DNA of 64,000 nt from Anseranas semipalmata (Eukaryota > Chordata > Aves > Anseriformes > Anseranatidae), in the NCBI GenBank assembly GCA_013399115.1, contig VXAA01003932.1:1833-65832 (forward strand), read 5' to 3'. The position numbers and the translations under genes were made by a program. Shown in pieces: positions 1 through 46,622 of this stretch. The notes under the pieces were generated by a model. It was not told where the DNA came from. It saw only the letters and a program-made list of their open reading frames with translations, and did not search any database. Each line of letters opens with the position of its first letter. The stretch's first letter is position 1.

Positions 1-1195
1 CGCTTTGTGCCCCCCCGGTTGCCCCCAGGGTCCAGGCGGTGCTGGGGGGGGGCCCGGCCACGACCACCCGTGGGCACGCCCGGCTCCCTCCGAGCCTCCA
101 AGGGGCTGGGGGGGTCTGGTCCCCCCGGGAGGGCTCCGGGCCGAAGCCCTGCGAGGGAGAGCACGGTGGGAAGAGCCGATGAAGCAGCCGAGTCACAAAC
201 GAGCATTTTTATTTTTTTTCTTAATTTATTTGCGAACGCTGTCTCCGGGGGACGAGGGCAGTTCTCCGGCGCTCTTCGCTGCCCATGCGACGGGAGGAAA
301 TAAATCTGCAGCCGCTTTCTGCCGCGCCGCGGGACACTGCACGGCCCACGAGGCCGGGGAGCTGCGGTGACGGCGCTGCGCACGCAGCTGGTTGTGCTGA
401 CGGAGGTCGCTTTGCGGTTATTTAACGAAGGAAAGAGCAGGGCTGGAAATTGGTTAAAAAATCAGCGTTTCTAGCGGCTGCTTCCTCGTGCTGCGCACGA
501 AGGTGCCCCAAGTCCGTCCCCTCCCCAGGGAGCAGGAGCAGCCCCCTGGTGCTGGTGCTTGCACTGCCGCCCACCCCAGCGCCTGGCAAAACTGAAAAGA
601 AAAAGCAAGAAAGCGGCGGCCGGGGGCGCGGGACAGGCAGGCTCCCTGCGGGCCGGGCAAGGTGCTTGCAAACACCACGGCACGCACGGAGCAAGCGCAG
701 AGCACACGTGGCGGGGCAGCCCCAGCCAGCGCAGGGCTGGCAGCAGGAGGGACAGCCGGGGGCACCGCGTGCCCCCTCCCTCCCTCGCCCCATCCAGCGA
801 GGCCCCAGGAGCAGGAGTGAATTCAGCCAACGGGGCAGCTGCGATCAACGCAGCTTGGGCCCCAGGGCCACGGCGCTGGGCTCCCCCCCTTCCTTCCCCA
901 AGCTTTGCAGCCCCAAATTACCGGCTCCTCGACCCGGTGCAACCGGCTGCACCGCCGCAGGGCCGGCACCGCTGGGCTTCCAACTCTGCCGAATGCAAAC
1001 GGGCAGGGGAAACCGGAGACAAGCAACGCGGGGTTAGGAATCACAAGAGGTCGGCAGCCGGAGGTCTCTACAATGCGAAGTGCGGGGCGGGCGACCTGCG
1101 CGCGCAGCCCGAGCGCGTCAGACGGGCTTCAAGTAACGCTGCGCACCACTTGGCCCTTATTGCTTCCTGGCAAGTGCTGCCTGGGGTGAACTGTA
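1..1195. other. GC-rich flank downstream of ANKRD11
   Basis: No gene recognised. The sequence is G- and C-rich with several CpGs. A T-rich patch at 204-230 gives two AATAAA hexamers on the minus strand (208-213, 225-230), and one plus-strand AATAAA lies at 299-304. These could be distal ANKRD11 poly(A) signals, the 3' end of a neighbour, or chance. Open frames here have no recognisable protein features. Confidence 0.5.
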
Positions 1196-1218
1196 CATAC
1201 AAAGATAATTTTAATTAA

Positions 1219-1228
1219 TTTATTTATT
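1219..1228 (-). terminator. Overlapping polyadenylation signals AATAAATAAA
   Basis: Read on the minus strand this is AATAAATAAA, two overlapping canonical signals about 1.03 kb past the ANKRD11 stop, in the AT-rich end of the 3' UTR. Cleavage is expected 10-30 nt further, around 1195-1210. An ATTAAA lies at 1210-1215. They are by far the best placed signals for the last exon. Confidence 0.75.
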
Positions 1229-1254
1229 TCTTTACACATAACTGAAAGTGATGT

Positions 1255-1276
1255 TACAGTACATAAGTTATTTACA
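1255..1276 (-). promoter_or_regulatory. miR-101 seed match and Pumilio-type element in the 3' UTR
   Basis: On the minus strand, 1269-1276 reads TGTAAATA (consensus UGUANAUA for Pumilio proteins) and 1255-1262 reads GTACTGTA, an 8mer match to the miR-101-3p seed. They lie 6 nt apart and 27-50 nt from the poly(A) signals, a position where such sites are usually effective. Both are short motifs recognised by eye; binding and conservation are untested. Confidence 0.4.
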
Positions 1277-2258
1277 ACTGTGCAGTAATGTGTTGCAAAA
1301 TAAATTATCTAGAAGGCAGCAAAAGTACATTGTTAATGTATATAAAAACTGTACAGCATTTATGGGATACAATTTTTCTTTATATGAGTATTGGCTCTGT
1401 AGTGTTTTCAAGTTATGTTCTCAGAAAGAGAAACGAAATGCCCAAGATTAAAGGAAAAAATATATAAACCACATGGATTTTACTCCATTAAAAACACAGT
1501 TGGCAAAGTCCTTTCTCTGCGTCACCATTTCCGCCCGCCGCTGCCGCGCCGCCCAGGCACACGGGGCGCCGGCCGCTTCCTCCGCTCTTCCGAAACGGTG
1601 GTGAGCGGCTGCTCCGGGGCACCGCGGGCGCTCCCCGCGCCCGGAGCCCGGAGCCGTCCACACCTTCAGAGCCGCGTCTGCCGAACTTGGACGCTGTCTT
1701 TTGTTTCTAATTGTTTTTTGTTTTGTTTTTTAGACATACCCAGGATGGAACAGAAACTCAAACACCCCCCCACCCCCCATTGTGTCCTACTGCAGCTTCT
1801 CTGCGAGCAGATCCGCAGAGCGGTGGAAAACAGAGAGCTGGAAATCGCTGTGTTCACAAGTACATGAATCACGTGGTTGCTGGCCCCGCTCAGCAGCTTC
1901 TGCAACACACAAATGGTGTCCTTGGCCTCCTCCCTCCACGCCTCTGCCAGTCCCGTCGCCGGTGAGTGCTCGCTGCCTGCGCAGACCGGCTGCCTCCCTG
2001 CCGCAGCAGCCGGTTGGAAAGGAGATGCGCCCCGGCCCGCTGCCCGGCGGAGCTGCCGTCAGTCCGGAAGCGAGGGACGCGCTGTGAAGAAAGTGCAATT
2101 TTTTTTCTTATTGTTTTGTTTTCTGCCGATAGCTGCTTCCTCCTCCTCTGACCAGGGATTCATCAGCAAGCGGTAAGGGTGAATGTGAGCTCGACCGCCC
2201 GACCTCGGAGGGCTCCCGTCCTTGCCAGTTTTCAGTGATGTCTCCTGGTTTTGAACTG

Positions 2259-37465
<35,207 letters not shown>

Positions 37466-37523
37466 CGTTCTGCCTTCCTTACTTGATCTTCATTTATGCT
37501 GCCATCGCCTCATCATCAACCGT
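37466..37523 (-). other. ANKRD11: ANKRD11 5' UTR part of first coding exon
   Basis: 58 nt between an inferred splice acceptor and the start codon. The acceptor reads TTCCTCTCTCCTAACAG on the minus strand, with a long pyrimidine tract, so an upstream leader exon must be joined here. The leader contains four ATGs, all closed by stops before the main start. The boundary is inferred from splice-signal quality only. Confidence 0.75.
37479..37516 (-). promoter_or_regulatory. Cluster of three short upstream ORFs
   Basis: uORF 1 starts at 37516 (tandem ATGATG) and encodes MMRRWQHK, with its stop at 37490-37492. uORF 2 at 37505-37494 is ATG GCA GCA TAA in a strong context (G at -3, G at +4). uORF 3 begins directly after that stop at 37493 and encodes MKIK, ending at 37479, 13 nt before the main ATG. 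The arrangement is seen in sequence; a repressive effect on translation is inferred. Confidence 0.6.
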
Positions 37524-37639
37524 CTGTTAGGAGAGAGGAAAAGAGAAGTCAGACATCGCAAACGGATTGTTCCACTGGGGAAGAAGGCAAGACACTTCCC
37601 GGGGGACAAACCCGCGCCGAGCTCTTCCAGGGCAGCGCC

Positions 37640-37696
37640 GGGACAGCAGAGCACCTCCGGGACAGCAGAGCACCTCTGGGACGGCAGAGCACCTCC
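37640..37696. repeat. 19 bp tandem repeat, three copies
   Basis: Three copies of GGGACAGCAGAGCACCTCC with single-base differences, about 115 bp upstream (transcript sense) of the acceptor of the first coding exon. Confidence 0.85.
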
Positions 37697-38887
37697 GCGC
37701 GCCGCAGCCGGAGCGGGGGAAAGCACTGCTGGGCGGGCAGCGAGCTGGGAGCTGTGAGCACAACTCGCTTCATGTGCAGGGGAAGCCTGGACCGGACTGC
37801 GCCCGGACAGAGCAACCTCAGAGCAGCCTCCTGCTGCCGCTCCGCAGCATCACCCCGAGCCGCTGCAAAGCGTCCTGCGGCTGCGGGCCAGGCAGGGAGA
37901 GCCTTGCTCCCGCGGTGCCACGCCGAGCCCCCGGCCACCCGCAGCGCTGCGCCACGCGAGGCCCCCAGACCTGCTCACGGAACGCGCTCCTCTGCTCGTA
38001 CCGAGGCTCCACGAGGCGGCCGAGGCAGAGCGCTCCCGAGGGGCTCGCCGCGGGGCTCCTCACCCTCGCAGCGGCGCGGCCGCGGTGCCTTGGCCTAGGT
38101 GAGGCAATTCGGGGAATAACAAAGCGCTCCCCGCTCCTGCCACGTGTTGCCTGGTTACAGGGCTGAAAAGCCAACTGACATCGGAAATACAGTGAAGCAC
38201 GAGCTGGAGCAGGGAGCAGAAACGCAGGCTGCAGCCAAGGCCAGCGAGGCCTTTTTTAGGTGAACAAAAATATCTCCTCTCCTGAGACCGGAGGCCAAAA
38301 AGCATCCGTGCAACGGCAGGGCGCCGAGCAGCGACCCCCAGCAACTCCCGCAGCAAAGGGCTCGCTGCGCTTGCACCGAAACAGCGCAAACAGCGACCAC
38401 CTGAGAGCTCCTTCCCCAGCTAACTGCCCCCTGCCCACGCCACGCGCTGCGCCCGTTGACTTCTTACAACCGCGGCTGGGTTTCTGCAGGGCTGCAACCG
38501 CAGGAAGCGGCCCAGGACCCAAGTCACGCAGAGCTGCACCACGAGACTGGGAATCCTGGGGGCGGGCAGAGAGGGAGAAGCGGGGGGAACGCGGGAGCTG
38601 CGTGGAGCCGGGCCCGCCGTGGGGCTGCGGCACAACAGGTCCCCCCCAGCGCCTTCCTCAGCACCGTATTTTAGAAGTGCCCTGGAAATCCCGTCGTCAT
38701 TTAAATGTTTCATTTACGCTTCACAGACTTCAGGGCCCTTTGGGTTGGTTTGTGGGCTGGTTTTGTGTGTGTGTTGTTTTTTTTTTTAAAGGAACTTTAA
38801 AAGTGATTCACAGGCCCCCTCCCCGCCCTGCAGCAGCGCAGGGCAGAGCAGTGTGCAGACAGCGCGAGGATGTCCCGGGGCTGGATG

Positions 38888-38909
38888 TCCTCCTCCTCCT
38901 CCTCCTCCT
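38888..38909. repeat. TCC trinucleotide microsatellite
   Basis: About seven copies of TCC on the plus strand. Confidence 0.8.
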
Positions 38910-39806
38910 GCTCGGTTCACTGTCACCCACCCCAACCGATGTGCTTTGGGGTCACCGAAAAACCCAGCAGTGGAAATTTGGACGACTTGCGCTGGGCAAT
39001 GGAAGTTTAAGTGCACTTAATAAAGCAGATTAAAACCAAACAGCTCCGCTTTCTGCCCTTCACGAGCACGCTCTGCTCCCAGCACTCAAAGCCCAAGCCC
39101 AGCCCTGCGCTCCGGACACCGCTCCCAGCACCTCGCTCACGACGCTTCGTGTCCTGCCCGCTGTCCGTGTGCCCGCGAACAAATCTGCACAAATCTGCCC
39201 GCCCTCGCTGCCCTTGTGGCCGGGGCAGATACCTATTCACGTGGAGCCACGAAAACCTGTTTAACTGAGAAAAGGCCAGACGGATGCCAGATTAATCCCG
39301 CACCCCTTCTGTTCATCTAGCTGACTCATTACACTTGGAAAGCCGGCTGCCTCCCGTGTAAACAGAGCGCTGGCCTGCTTACCAGCTTGCAGGGAGCGCT
39401 GCATTTGCACAACAATTACCAACGAGCGCAGCCTCCCTGCACAGCCTCCCTTGCGTTTTCGAGCTCTAACAGGGCTCGGCGGGGAGATGCGCGCTGCGGG
39501 CCGGGGGAGCTGGGCTGGGGGCTGCGCCCGGCTCCTGGGCCCCGCTGGCGGAGCTGGACCAGCTGCCCCCTTCCTCCCGCACGCTGCCAGCCTCGCCTCC
39601 CCGCCCGCGCCCGATCGCCACCGTGTCTGTTTTGTAAACAATTAACTAAGCTCCTGAACGAGATGATTACATGTCTGCCGCACAATAAGAAGTGGGAGAC
39701 CAAGTGAGCTCAACGGAATATAATCCCTCGCACTTCTCCAGGAAAACAAAGGAGCTCTTTGCCTCTGGCCAGCGGCCAGGGCGCTGCCGTGCGCTCCACC
39801 TTCCGC

Positions 39807-39878
39807 GTGCGAGCCCTGCGTGCGGTGCGAGCCCTGCACGCGGTGTGGGCCCTGCGTGCAGTGCGAGCTGTGTGTGCA
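39807..39878. repeat. 18 bp minisatellite, four imperfect copies
   Basis: Units like GTGCGAGCCCTGCGTGCG, increasingly diverged from first to fourth copy. CpG-rich. Confidence 0.8.
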
Positions 39879-42800
39879 GCACATGCCAGCCCCTCCGACC
39901 GGCTCACAGCCCTTCCCGCACGCCCCGTGAGTCGCTTTCGACGCCGGGTCCCACGCGTCCCCCCTGGCACCGCCGGGAGGAGGGGGCAGCCTGTGCTCGG
40001 CCACGGGCAGCCTGCGTGCCGTCAGCACGCCCTGCTCCAGCCGGCAGCCCAAGGCACGGGCGAGGAAGCCCGCCGGTGGTCTCAGGCCCCGAAGCACCTC
40101 ACGGCACGCACGCATACGCGCGCTCCTCTCCCCTTCTCGGGGCAAGGAAGCAGTTGAAAATGTTTTTTATTTCGCCCAGGGCACGCCAAGCCCACAGCCA
40201 CACACTGAGACCAAACACGCCTGTGGAGGACACAAAAGCGATGGTCCCAAAAGGAAGAAGGGGCGGGGGAATCCTCCACCCCTCCAAATTGCACAACGAG
40301 GATGAGCACCCGGCCGTGCGGGCTGCTGGAGGCGGCGTGGGACCGGTGGGAAGAGGCGGTGGGACCGGCACGGATGGACCCCAGCCAGCCCCCAGGGGGG
40401 AGGCCGCTGGCTAACAGCAGGCGGAGCAGCGCGGGCCGAAGCCCCGCGGCCAGGCCTCCTGCCTTTACGCCGCACTGACGAGCACCGCCCGTACCTGCGA
40501 CAAGCCAGAGAAAACGCAAACCGCGCCGGAGGCTCCCCGCCGCGCGTCCCCTGCTCCTCGCCCGGCCCCGTGCAGCTTCCAGCTGAAGCCACAACGGATC
40601 AGCTCACGCCTCAGCTCACGCCCAAGCTCCGTGCGTTGGAGCTCGCCCATATCCTGCCAGCTTGGAGTAAGAAAGATTGTGTCGGCTTCTTCAAATGCCA
40701 GACAATAAGAAAAAAGCTGGCTGGAGGCTCTTACCCACTCCAACAAAACTCAAACACAAGGAGGGGAATTAGAGACGCAGACGTTATTTGCACAAATCCA
40801 ACACATTTGTTTGGTCTGTAAAGGCTGGAGTAGGAACAAGCCCCGTCGAAATAGAAAATTTTTAAAATCTCCTTTTGAGGACTCTGTCCCAGAAAAACAG
40901 GTGTCCTCAAATCGTTAAAAATCGCCTTAAAATAACAATTCAAATAGATCACATCCAGATTTTGACACCTCCCCACTCGGCCCCTAGCGCTGGGAAGCGT
41001 GGGGAGGAAAACAAAAGCTGGGGGCTCTCAGGGTGCTGACACAGCCCTTCTCCACCGCCCGCTGCCCCGGGCACCTCCTCGGCCCCGCCGCCGGGCACGG
41101 CCCAGGCACTCCCAGCATCGCGCCGCTGCTCTTCGCCGCTTCTCCCTCTGCCCTTCAGCCCCACGAGAGGCGACTCGGGATGCGCGCCCAGGAGGCGGGA
41201 GGCGCGAGGAACAATTGCGCTTTGTGCTCCGCTCCCTCCAGGAAGAGCAAAGTCCGCGCCCGTCGGCCGTCGACCCACGAGCGCAAGAGCAGCGGGAGGC
41301 CTGCGAGCGAGGCGGCGCAAACACGGGTGCGTTCCCCGTAGCAGCCTGACGATGGGTAACACCACGACTAGCTATTAGTAAGACGCTGCAGCATGGCGAG
41401 CTGCTTCGCGCGGCCGCCACCAGGCCGAGGAAAGCACCGAGATGCCAGCGTGGGCCCGGCCCGCAGGCAGCCGGCTGGAAGGCGCCCGGCCCGCAGGGGC
41501 AGCCGGGCTTCCCCCGCTCCCAAAGCCCCGCGCCCCAGCACCAGCCCAGCTCCTTCCTTCTCCTCCCTGGGAAGCTCGGGATCTTCTCCTTTCGGCCTCT
41601 GGACAGGGATGGCGCTCCTTATCGGGAGCTCTCGCACGCAGAACATCTTTCTTCACCTCTCAGCACGGTTTCTCCTCTCCTTCTCAAAGCCAGTTCCCGC
41701 GTTCTGCCGAACCCCCGGCCTCCCGCCGTGCCTGCAGCCGCTCGCACCTGGATGCGCTCGCACGGGGCTCAGGCGAGGCCGGCTCGCCCCCGGACCGCAC
41801 GCCAGCCCAGCGGACTGGGCAACGCGAACTGAAGCAGCTACCTGCACTTCCATCATTTGCGGGATAAACGCATCTTCCCGCTGTTTCTCAGGCCCCCGAA
41901 TAAAGCAAAGCAGTCGCGAAGCTCAGTCTGCCGCGTGGTGCGCATTCGTGCACCCACATCCCCGAGGGCCGTGGCCAAGACGATGCCCAAAGCCCGGCCG
42001 GGCACCTCGGCGGCCCCGGCTTGCTGGCGCAGTGCGAGCCGCGACCCCCGTGTCCTCTGCGCGTCACCTCCCGCCCCAGCGCTCCCACACTGGGCTGGAA
42101 GCACGGCGGCAGCTCCAAGGCTTTCTGTACATTAAGCGCTCCTGCTCAACAAGCTTATATTTGGAAATCTCTGCCCAACTACCCTGTGACTCAGAATATT
42201 CCAGACGGGCCCGTTCTCAGGATACACGAAGCTGAAATAAAAGCGAGCCCTGGCCCGAATCCACGAGCGACCGCTCTGTCCGTGCGGTTTCTCCGGGAGC
42301 AGCCTTTCCCACAAACCCGTCCCTCAGTCATCTCCGTGCAGCTGCCTCTCGATGTTGCTCCACTGCTGGATGCCGCCGATTAGCTGGGTTCTGGCCAAGG
42401 TTACAAAACTGCAGTTTCAGTCACTTCTCCGAGCTGCGGTCTTGGCGCGGGATCGGCGGCGATGGGGCGGCTCTCGGCCCCGCCGCCCCGTGCCACTCGG
42501 TGCAGGAGCCGGTTCCGAGCCAGGCATCCTCGTGGCACGATCGCAGGGAGGCTCCGGATCGCCAGAACCTCCCGGAGCTACGCTCAAACATGTCGGGCTT
42601 CAACCCAGGACGAGCTGCAGCCAAAAGCAGGATTTCCCTGAGGAAAGCACATCCCACGGGCTGGTACAAAACAACACGGGGCGACTACAGCCATCGGCAG
42701 AGCTAACTTCAAGCAGGCTGCACAAAGTGCTTTACGTGTCATGTGTCGACGAGGAGGACGCACGGCCCCAGCTGCCCAGCTCACCCCGCAGGCGGAAAAG

Positions 42801-43504
42801 AACTGTGACCCCGACGACTTGAGAGGTACGAGGAGCTCAGAGCCTTCAGCCGTGGCTCAGCGCCAGGCGAGCCTCCACGTCCTCCTGCCACGTGCTGAGA
42901 GCCCGCCCTGGAGGTCCCACCAGCGGGGAAACACGTGGCTTCCCCGCGGCTGCTGGATTCGGGCAAAACGTACCCAGCACCACGAGTCCGCGCGCTCCCC
43001 GGGATAAACGCTCGTCCGTGACTGGCCAGGCTGAGGCTGCGGATGTATTTCGCAACAGCAAGATGTTATTCTGCTCTAACACCCAGTGAGGCCAGAAGTT
43101 CCCACGGCCTCCAGCAGACCCCACGTGGCCCTGCAGCCTCGCTGCCCCATCCCAGACCTACGGGACAGGAACCCACGCTCACCCATCCGCAGGTTTTCCA
43201 CGCGAGAGCCAGCCGCCCTGCCCAGCAGCTCGCGCGCAGGGCCGGGACGTGCCCACCGACCCTTCCGAACCTCGGCTTCCCCTCGCGGGAGGACACGACC
43301 GCCTCGTCCGAGCGCCCCGAGTCCTCCGCAGCACACTCCGTGCGGAGCCGCGAGGCGAGCAGCGGCACTGGTGAGCCCAGCTGCTGCTCGCCCGCACGCA
43401 GGGCAGGCTCGGAGGGCTCAGCGGCTCGCCCGGAGCCAGTCGTGCAGGGTTGGGATGGTTTTATTTAAATAAATTGCTAGTGCGCGTCGCTAGCGCTTTT
43501 CCCT

Positions 43505-43557
43505 GTATATACACATGCACACGTGCACGGACACGCACACACGTATCACGTACACGC
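43505..43557. other. Alternating purine-pyrimidine tract
   Basis: Positions 43505-43528 alternate perfectly between purine and pyrimidine (TA, CA and CG steps) and the pattern continues with few breaks to 43557. Such sequence favours Z-DNA under negative supercoiling. Confidence 0.5.
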
Positions 43558-45175
43558 TGCAGTAAAACCCCAAAGCAGTTTTGCTCTAGTGCTGTCCAAC
43601 CTCGTTACGTGCTTCGGCATACGAAAGCATAATTCTCGGTGGTTTCTCTCTTCCCACTCAGCACCATTGCCCGCTGCACGAGCCCAGAGCTTCCTCCAGG
43701 CGAGGAAATCTCAGCAACGCATTGGCGAACCTCACAGCAAGCACCAGGCGACCGGGCAAACCTCGTGCCCGCCGCTTCCCAGGCAGGGGCCCTGAAAGCG
43801 TCAGGCTTTGAGGAGGAGAAGCAAACCCGTAACCTCGCCGATTGATCCTGAACCCCGAAGCTCGCGGGGCCACCTGCCGCTCCCCACTCCAGCCGAGGCC
43901 AGCAGCGGGCCCCGCGCCGGTGGCAGCTTTTAAGTGGCGGGGAAAGAACCGAGCAGAGATCGATGCGAGAAAAAATCACAAAACAGGGAAGAAAAAGAGA
44001 AGCTTTAAGTATTGTTCCAGTAGAGATGAGAAGACAGTGAAAACGTGGATGCTCTGATTTTCTGGAATAACCAGGAGGCTTCAGTTACACAGGGCACGTA
44101 TCGAGCTCCCAGATTTCCTATTTACGCGTCCCTGGACTTGATTCACCCGAGCACTGGAAGCACGCAGGAAGGACAGCGGAGCCTCAGGCGGTGCTGGCGG
44201 GAGCCTGGCGCCAAGCAGAGGTGGCCCTGGAGGCCCCTGCAGCCGACACCTCCAGGACACCGCGAGGCTTCACGCACGCGATCTCTGGCACCAGGTGGGG
44301 GAAAAGCAGCCTCCAGACCCCCAGGCAGCGAAGACAGGAGATGCACGGCTGGAGAACATCCGAGGCACCTAAACCGGGCTCCTGCTTGAAGTTGTTTCCT
44401 TCCCCAGCAGCAGTCCCGAGGCCGTCCGGACACCTCCCACCTTCAGCGCTCGCAGGCGTCCACCACGACGAGGTACGGCAGCCACAGCCTCCAGCACCCA
44501 AACCCAGCTTAGGACAACGCACCAAAGCTGCAAACCCAAAACTCCCGGCAGAATCAGCCGGCTCATGTGATACTTCCCCTCGAGAGATGGAAAAGATCGG
44601 TTCATAGATCACCCTGAACCGTGCAGTCTGTAAGCACGAAAGGAAGCCGGGGGGAGAAGGGCCCAGGCCGCGGGAGGTTTGGGTCGCCTGGGGCAGCACC
44701 GGCCGGGGAGCCTTGCTACCAACGCGCTGCGGAGCAAAGCGGCCGGTGGCGGGGAAAGGCTCGTGCTGGGCTCAAGGCTCCCGGCCGCTGCGGAAGGTCT
44801 GCCCGCACGCTGCGAGCCCCGGCACACCGGCAGGAACATTATATGGATATTTCCCGGGTTATCCCAGCCCTGGCACAGCGGCCAACAACAGACCGCGGCG
44901 GCGCTGCAGGAAAAGGGCTCGCGGCGACTTCTGTGGGGTCCCTGCCACCGCCAGGGCCCCCGCGGACGCGTCAGGGCGAAGGGGACGTCCGCTGCCCGGT
45001 GGCGGCAGGAAAGGTTCGGGCGCGGCGGCTCCGCTGCTGTTGTGCAAAGAGTCGAATCGAGGTTAATTCTTCACAAATCTGCAACCGTGCTCTTTCCTTC
45101 CTCCGCCTCCACCTCTCAAATCACAGCACTTCTGAAGGGGATCGACTGTATATAAAGGCACAGGAACGCACTTAC

Positions 45176-45329
45176 CAAAACGGGTATATTCTCGTATAGG
45201 GGAAATTCAATTTTCTCTACAAAGCTATTGTCGAACGTGCCATCAAAGCGGGAGCGATGCAAGCTGTACAATGGGGCTTATAACACAGAAATACAGAAAT
45301 ATATATTTATAACGTTTTTTCAACACGCG
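45176..45329 (-). other. Candidate unannotated exon between good splice signals
   Basis: On the minus strand an acceptor GCCCCTTTTTCAG (ending 45330) and a donor TTTTG|GTAAGTG (45176/45175) bracket 154 nt of AT-rich sequence. About 30 codons before the donor are open in one frame. It could be a leader or alternative exon of ANKRD11; equally it could be chance, since such signal pairs occur often in 26 kb. Confidence 0.2.
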
Positions 45330-46550
45330 CTGAAAAAGGGGCAGGGTTGGAAACACCCAGAGCTGGTTGCGGTGGCCGGCCCCAGCACCGCGTCCCCGCA
45401 GGCCGCGCACGCCTGCCCTCGGCTCCCCAGCCAGCCGGCACCCCCAGAGAGGCAGCGTGCGGCAAGCTGGGGGCAGAGCCGGGTTCTTTGCCCGCCCCGT
45501 GTTCCGTAAGAAAGCGAGCTCTGCCTCCCCGCTGCGCGCCGTCTTCGCCTGCCTCCCCCAGGCTGGAGAACCCGAGCTGGCAGCGTAACGCTGGGTGGCA
45601 AAGCTTTGGGAAGGGAAGGAGCAAAGTCATGCTTGTGAACCTCTGAAGGGGAAAGACAGCAGCTGCAAATGAAAGGCAGCCTCTGTCCCCAGGAGCAGAC
45701 GGACGTCCTGCCGGATGACATGTTATGGGACCGGCAGAGCCAGGCCTTGGAGCAGGAATCCTTAACACACGGGTCGAAGCATCCTCTCCAACACCTCCAA
45801 GCACCACAGCGTCCATGTGTGGCAGCCTCCGGCCGCGGGCCAAACCCACTGCTGCCTCCGTCACCCAGGGACCGAGCCGAGCCCAGCACCGCCACTGAGC
45901 TGAGCCCAGGCTGCAGCACCAGCTCCGCACGCAGCCTCCCTCCTGGCCATGCGGACACGGCCAGCGAGCCGTGGCACCAGCCCGGCATCACGGTGACCCG
46001 GCCGAAGGCAGCTGCATGGCCTCACAAAGCACGCAAATTGATTTCATCACCCGCTCCTGTGCACGGTGAGGAGGGAAAACAAATAACCTGCCCGCGAGTA
46101 GGTGCTAGCGACGATTGACTCGGCGCACGGTGACCCCACGGGGCGGGAGGACAGAAAGCTGCAGCGCCTTGCGCTCGCCTGCTCGCTGGGCACGCGGCAC
46201 CTCCGTACTTCGAATAAAAGATCCACTCTGAAGCTGCAGTTTGTTCCCTTCTTAGCCAAGGATTCTTCATTTGCTTGGCTGAATCCATGCCTTCTCCCAA
46301 ACAGTTATGCAGTAAAACCGACCGCTGAAATACCGAGCGAGCAAAGATCTTCACTCCCACTGCTTTTGCTCTGACCCCTCTCCCCCCAGCCAATGCTCCT
46401 TTCGCGAGTCTTTGCTTCCACAGCCGAGGCTCTGTGCTCAGCCCAGCGCTCCCGACGGGCCGCCAAGGGAAGGGCTCAGAGGAGCACAGGCTCCGCTCCT
46501 GCAGAGGCCAATTCCCATGGTGTAAAGCCACCGAGCACCTCGCGCCGGCG

Positions 46551-46622
46551 GCACCCACAGCCCCAGCAGCACCCACAGCCCCAGCAGCACCCACAGCCCC
46601 AGCAGCACCCACAGCCCCAGCA
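46551..46622. repeat. 18 bp minisatellite, four perfect copies
   Basis: Four identical copies of GCACCCACAGCCCCAGCA. The lack of divergence implies recent expansion or homogenisation. Likely length-polymorphic. Confidence 0.9.

Larger units (their letters stand above)
1196..2258 (-). other. ANKRD11: ANKRD11 3' UTR
   Basis: Sequence after the TGA, about 1.06 kb, ending just past overlapping AATAAA signals. The proximal part (about 1510-2258) is mixed, with C- and A-rich runs. The distal part (about 1190-1510) is strikingly AT-rich against the GC-rich surroundings and holds motifs typical of a regulated 3' UTR: UGUAAAUA (Pumilio-type element) at 1269-1276 and GUACUGUA (miR-101 8mer seed match) at 1255-1262. 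The boundary is inferred from the polyadenylation signals, not from a transcript. Confidence 0.8.
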
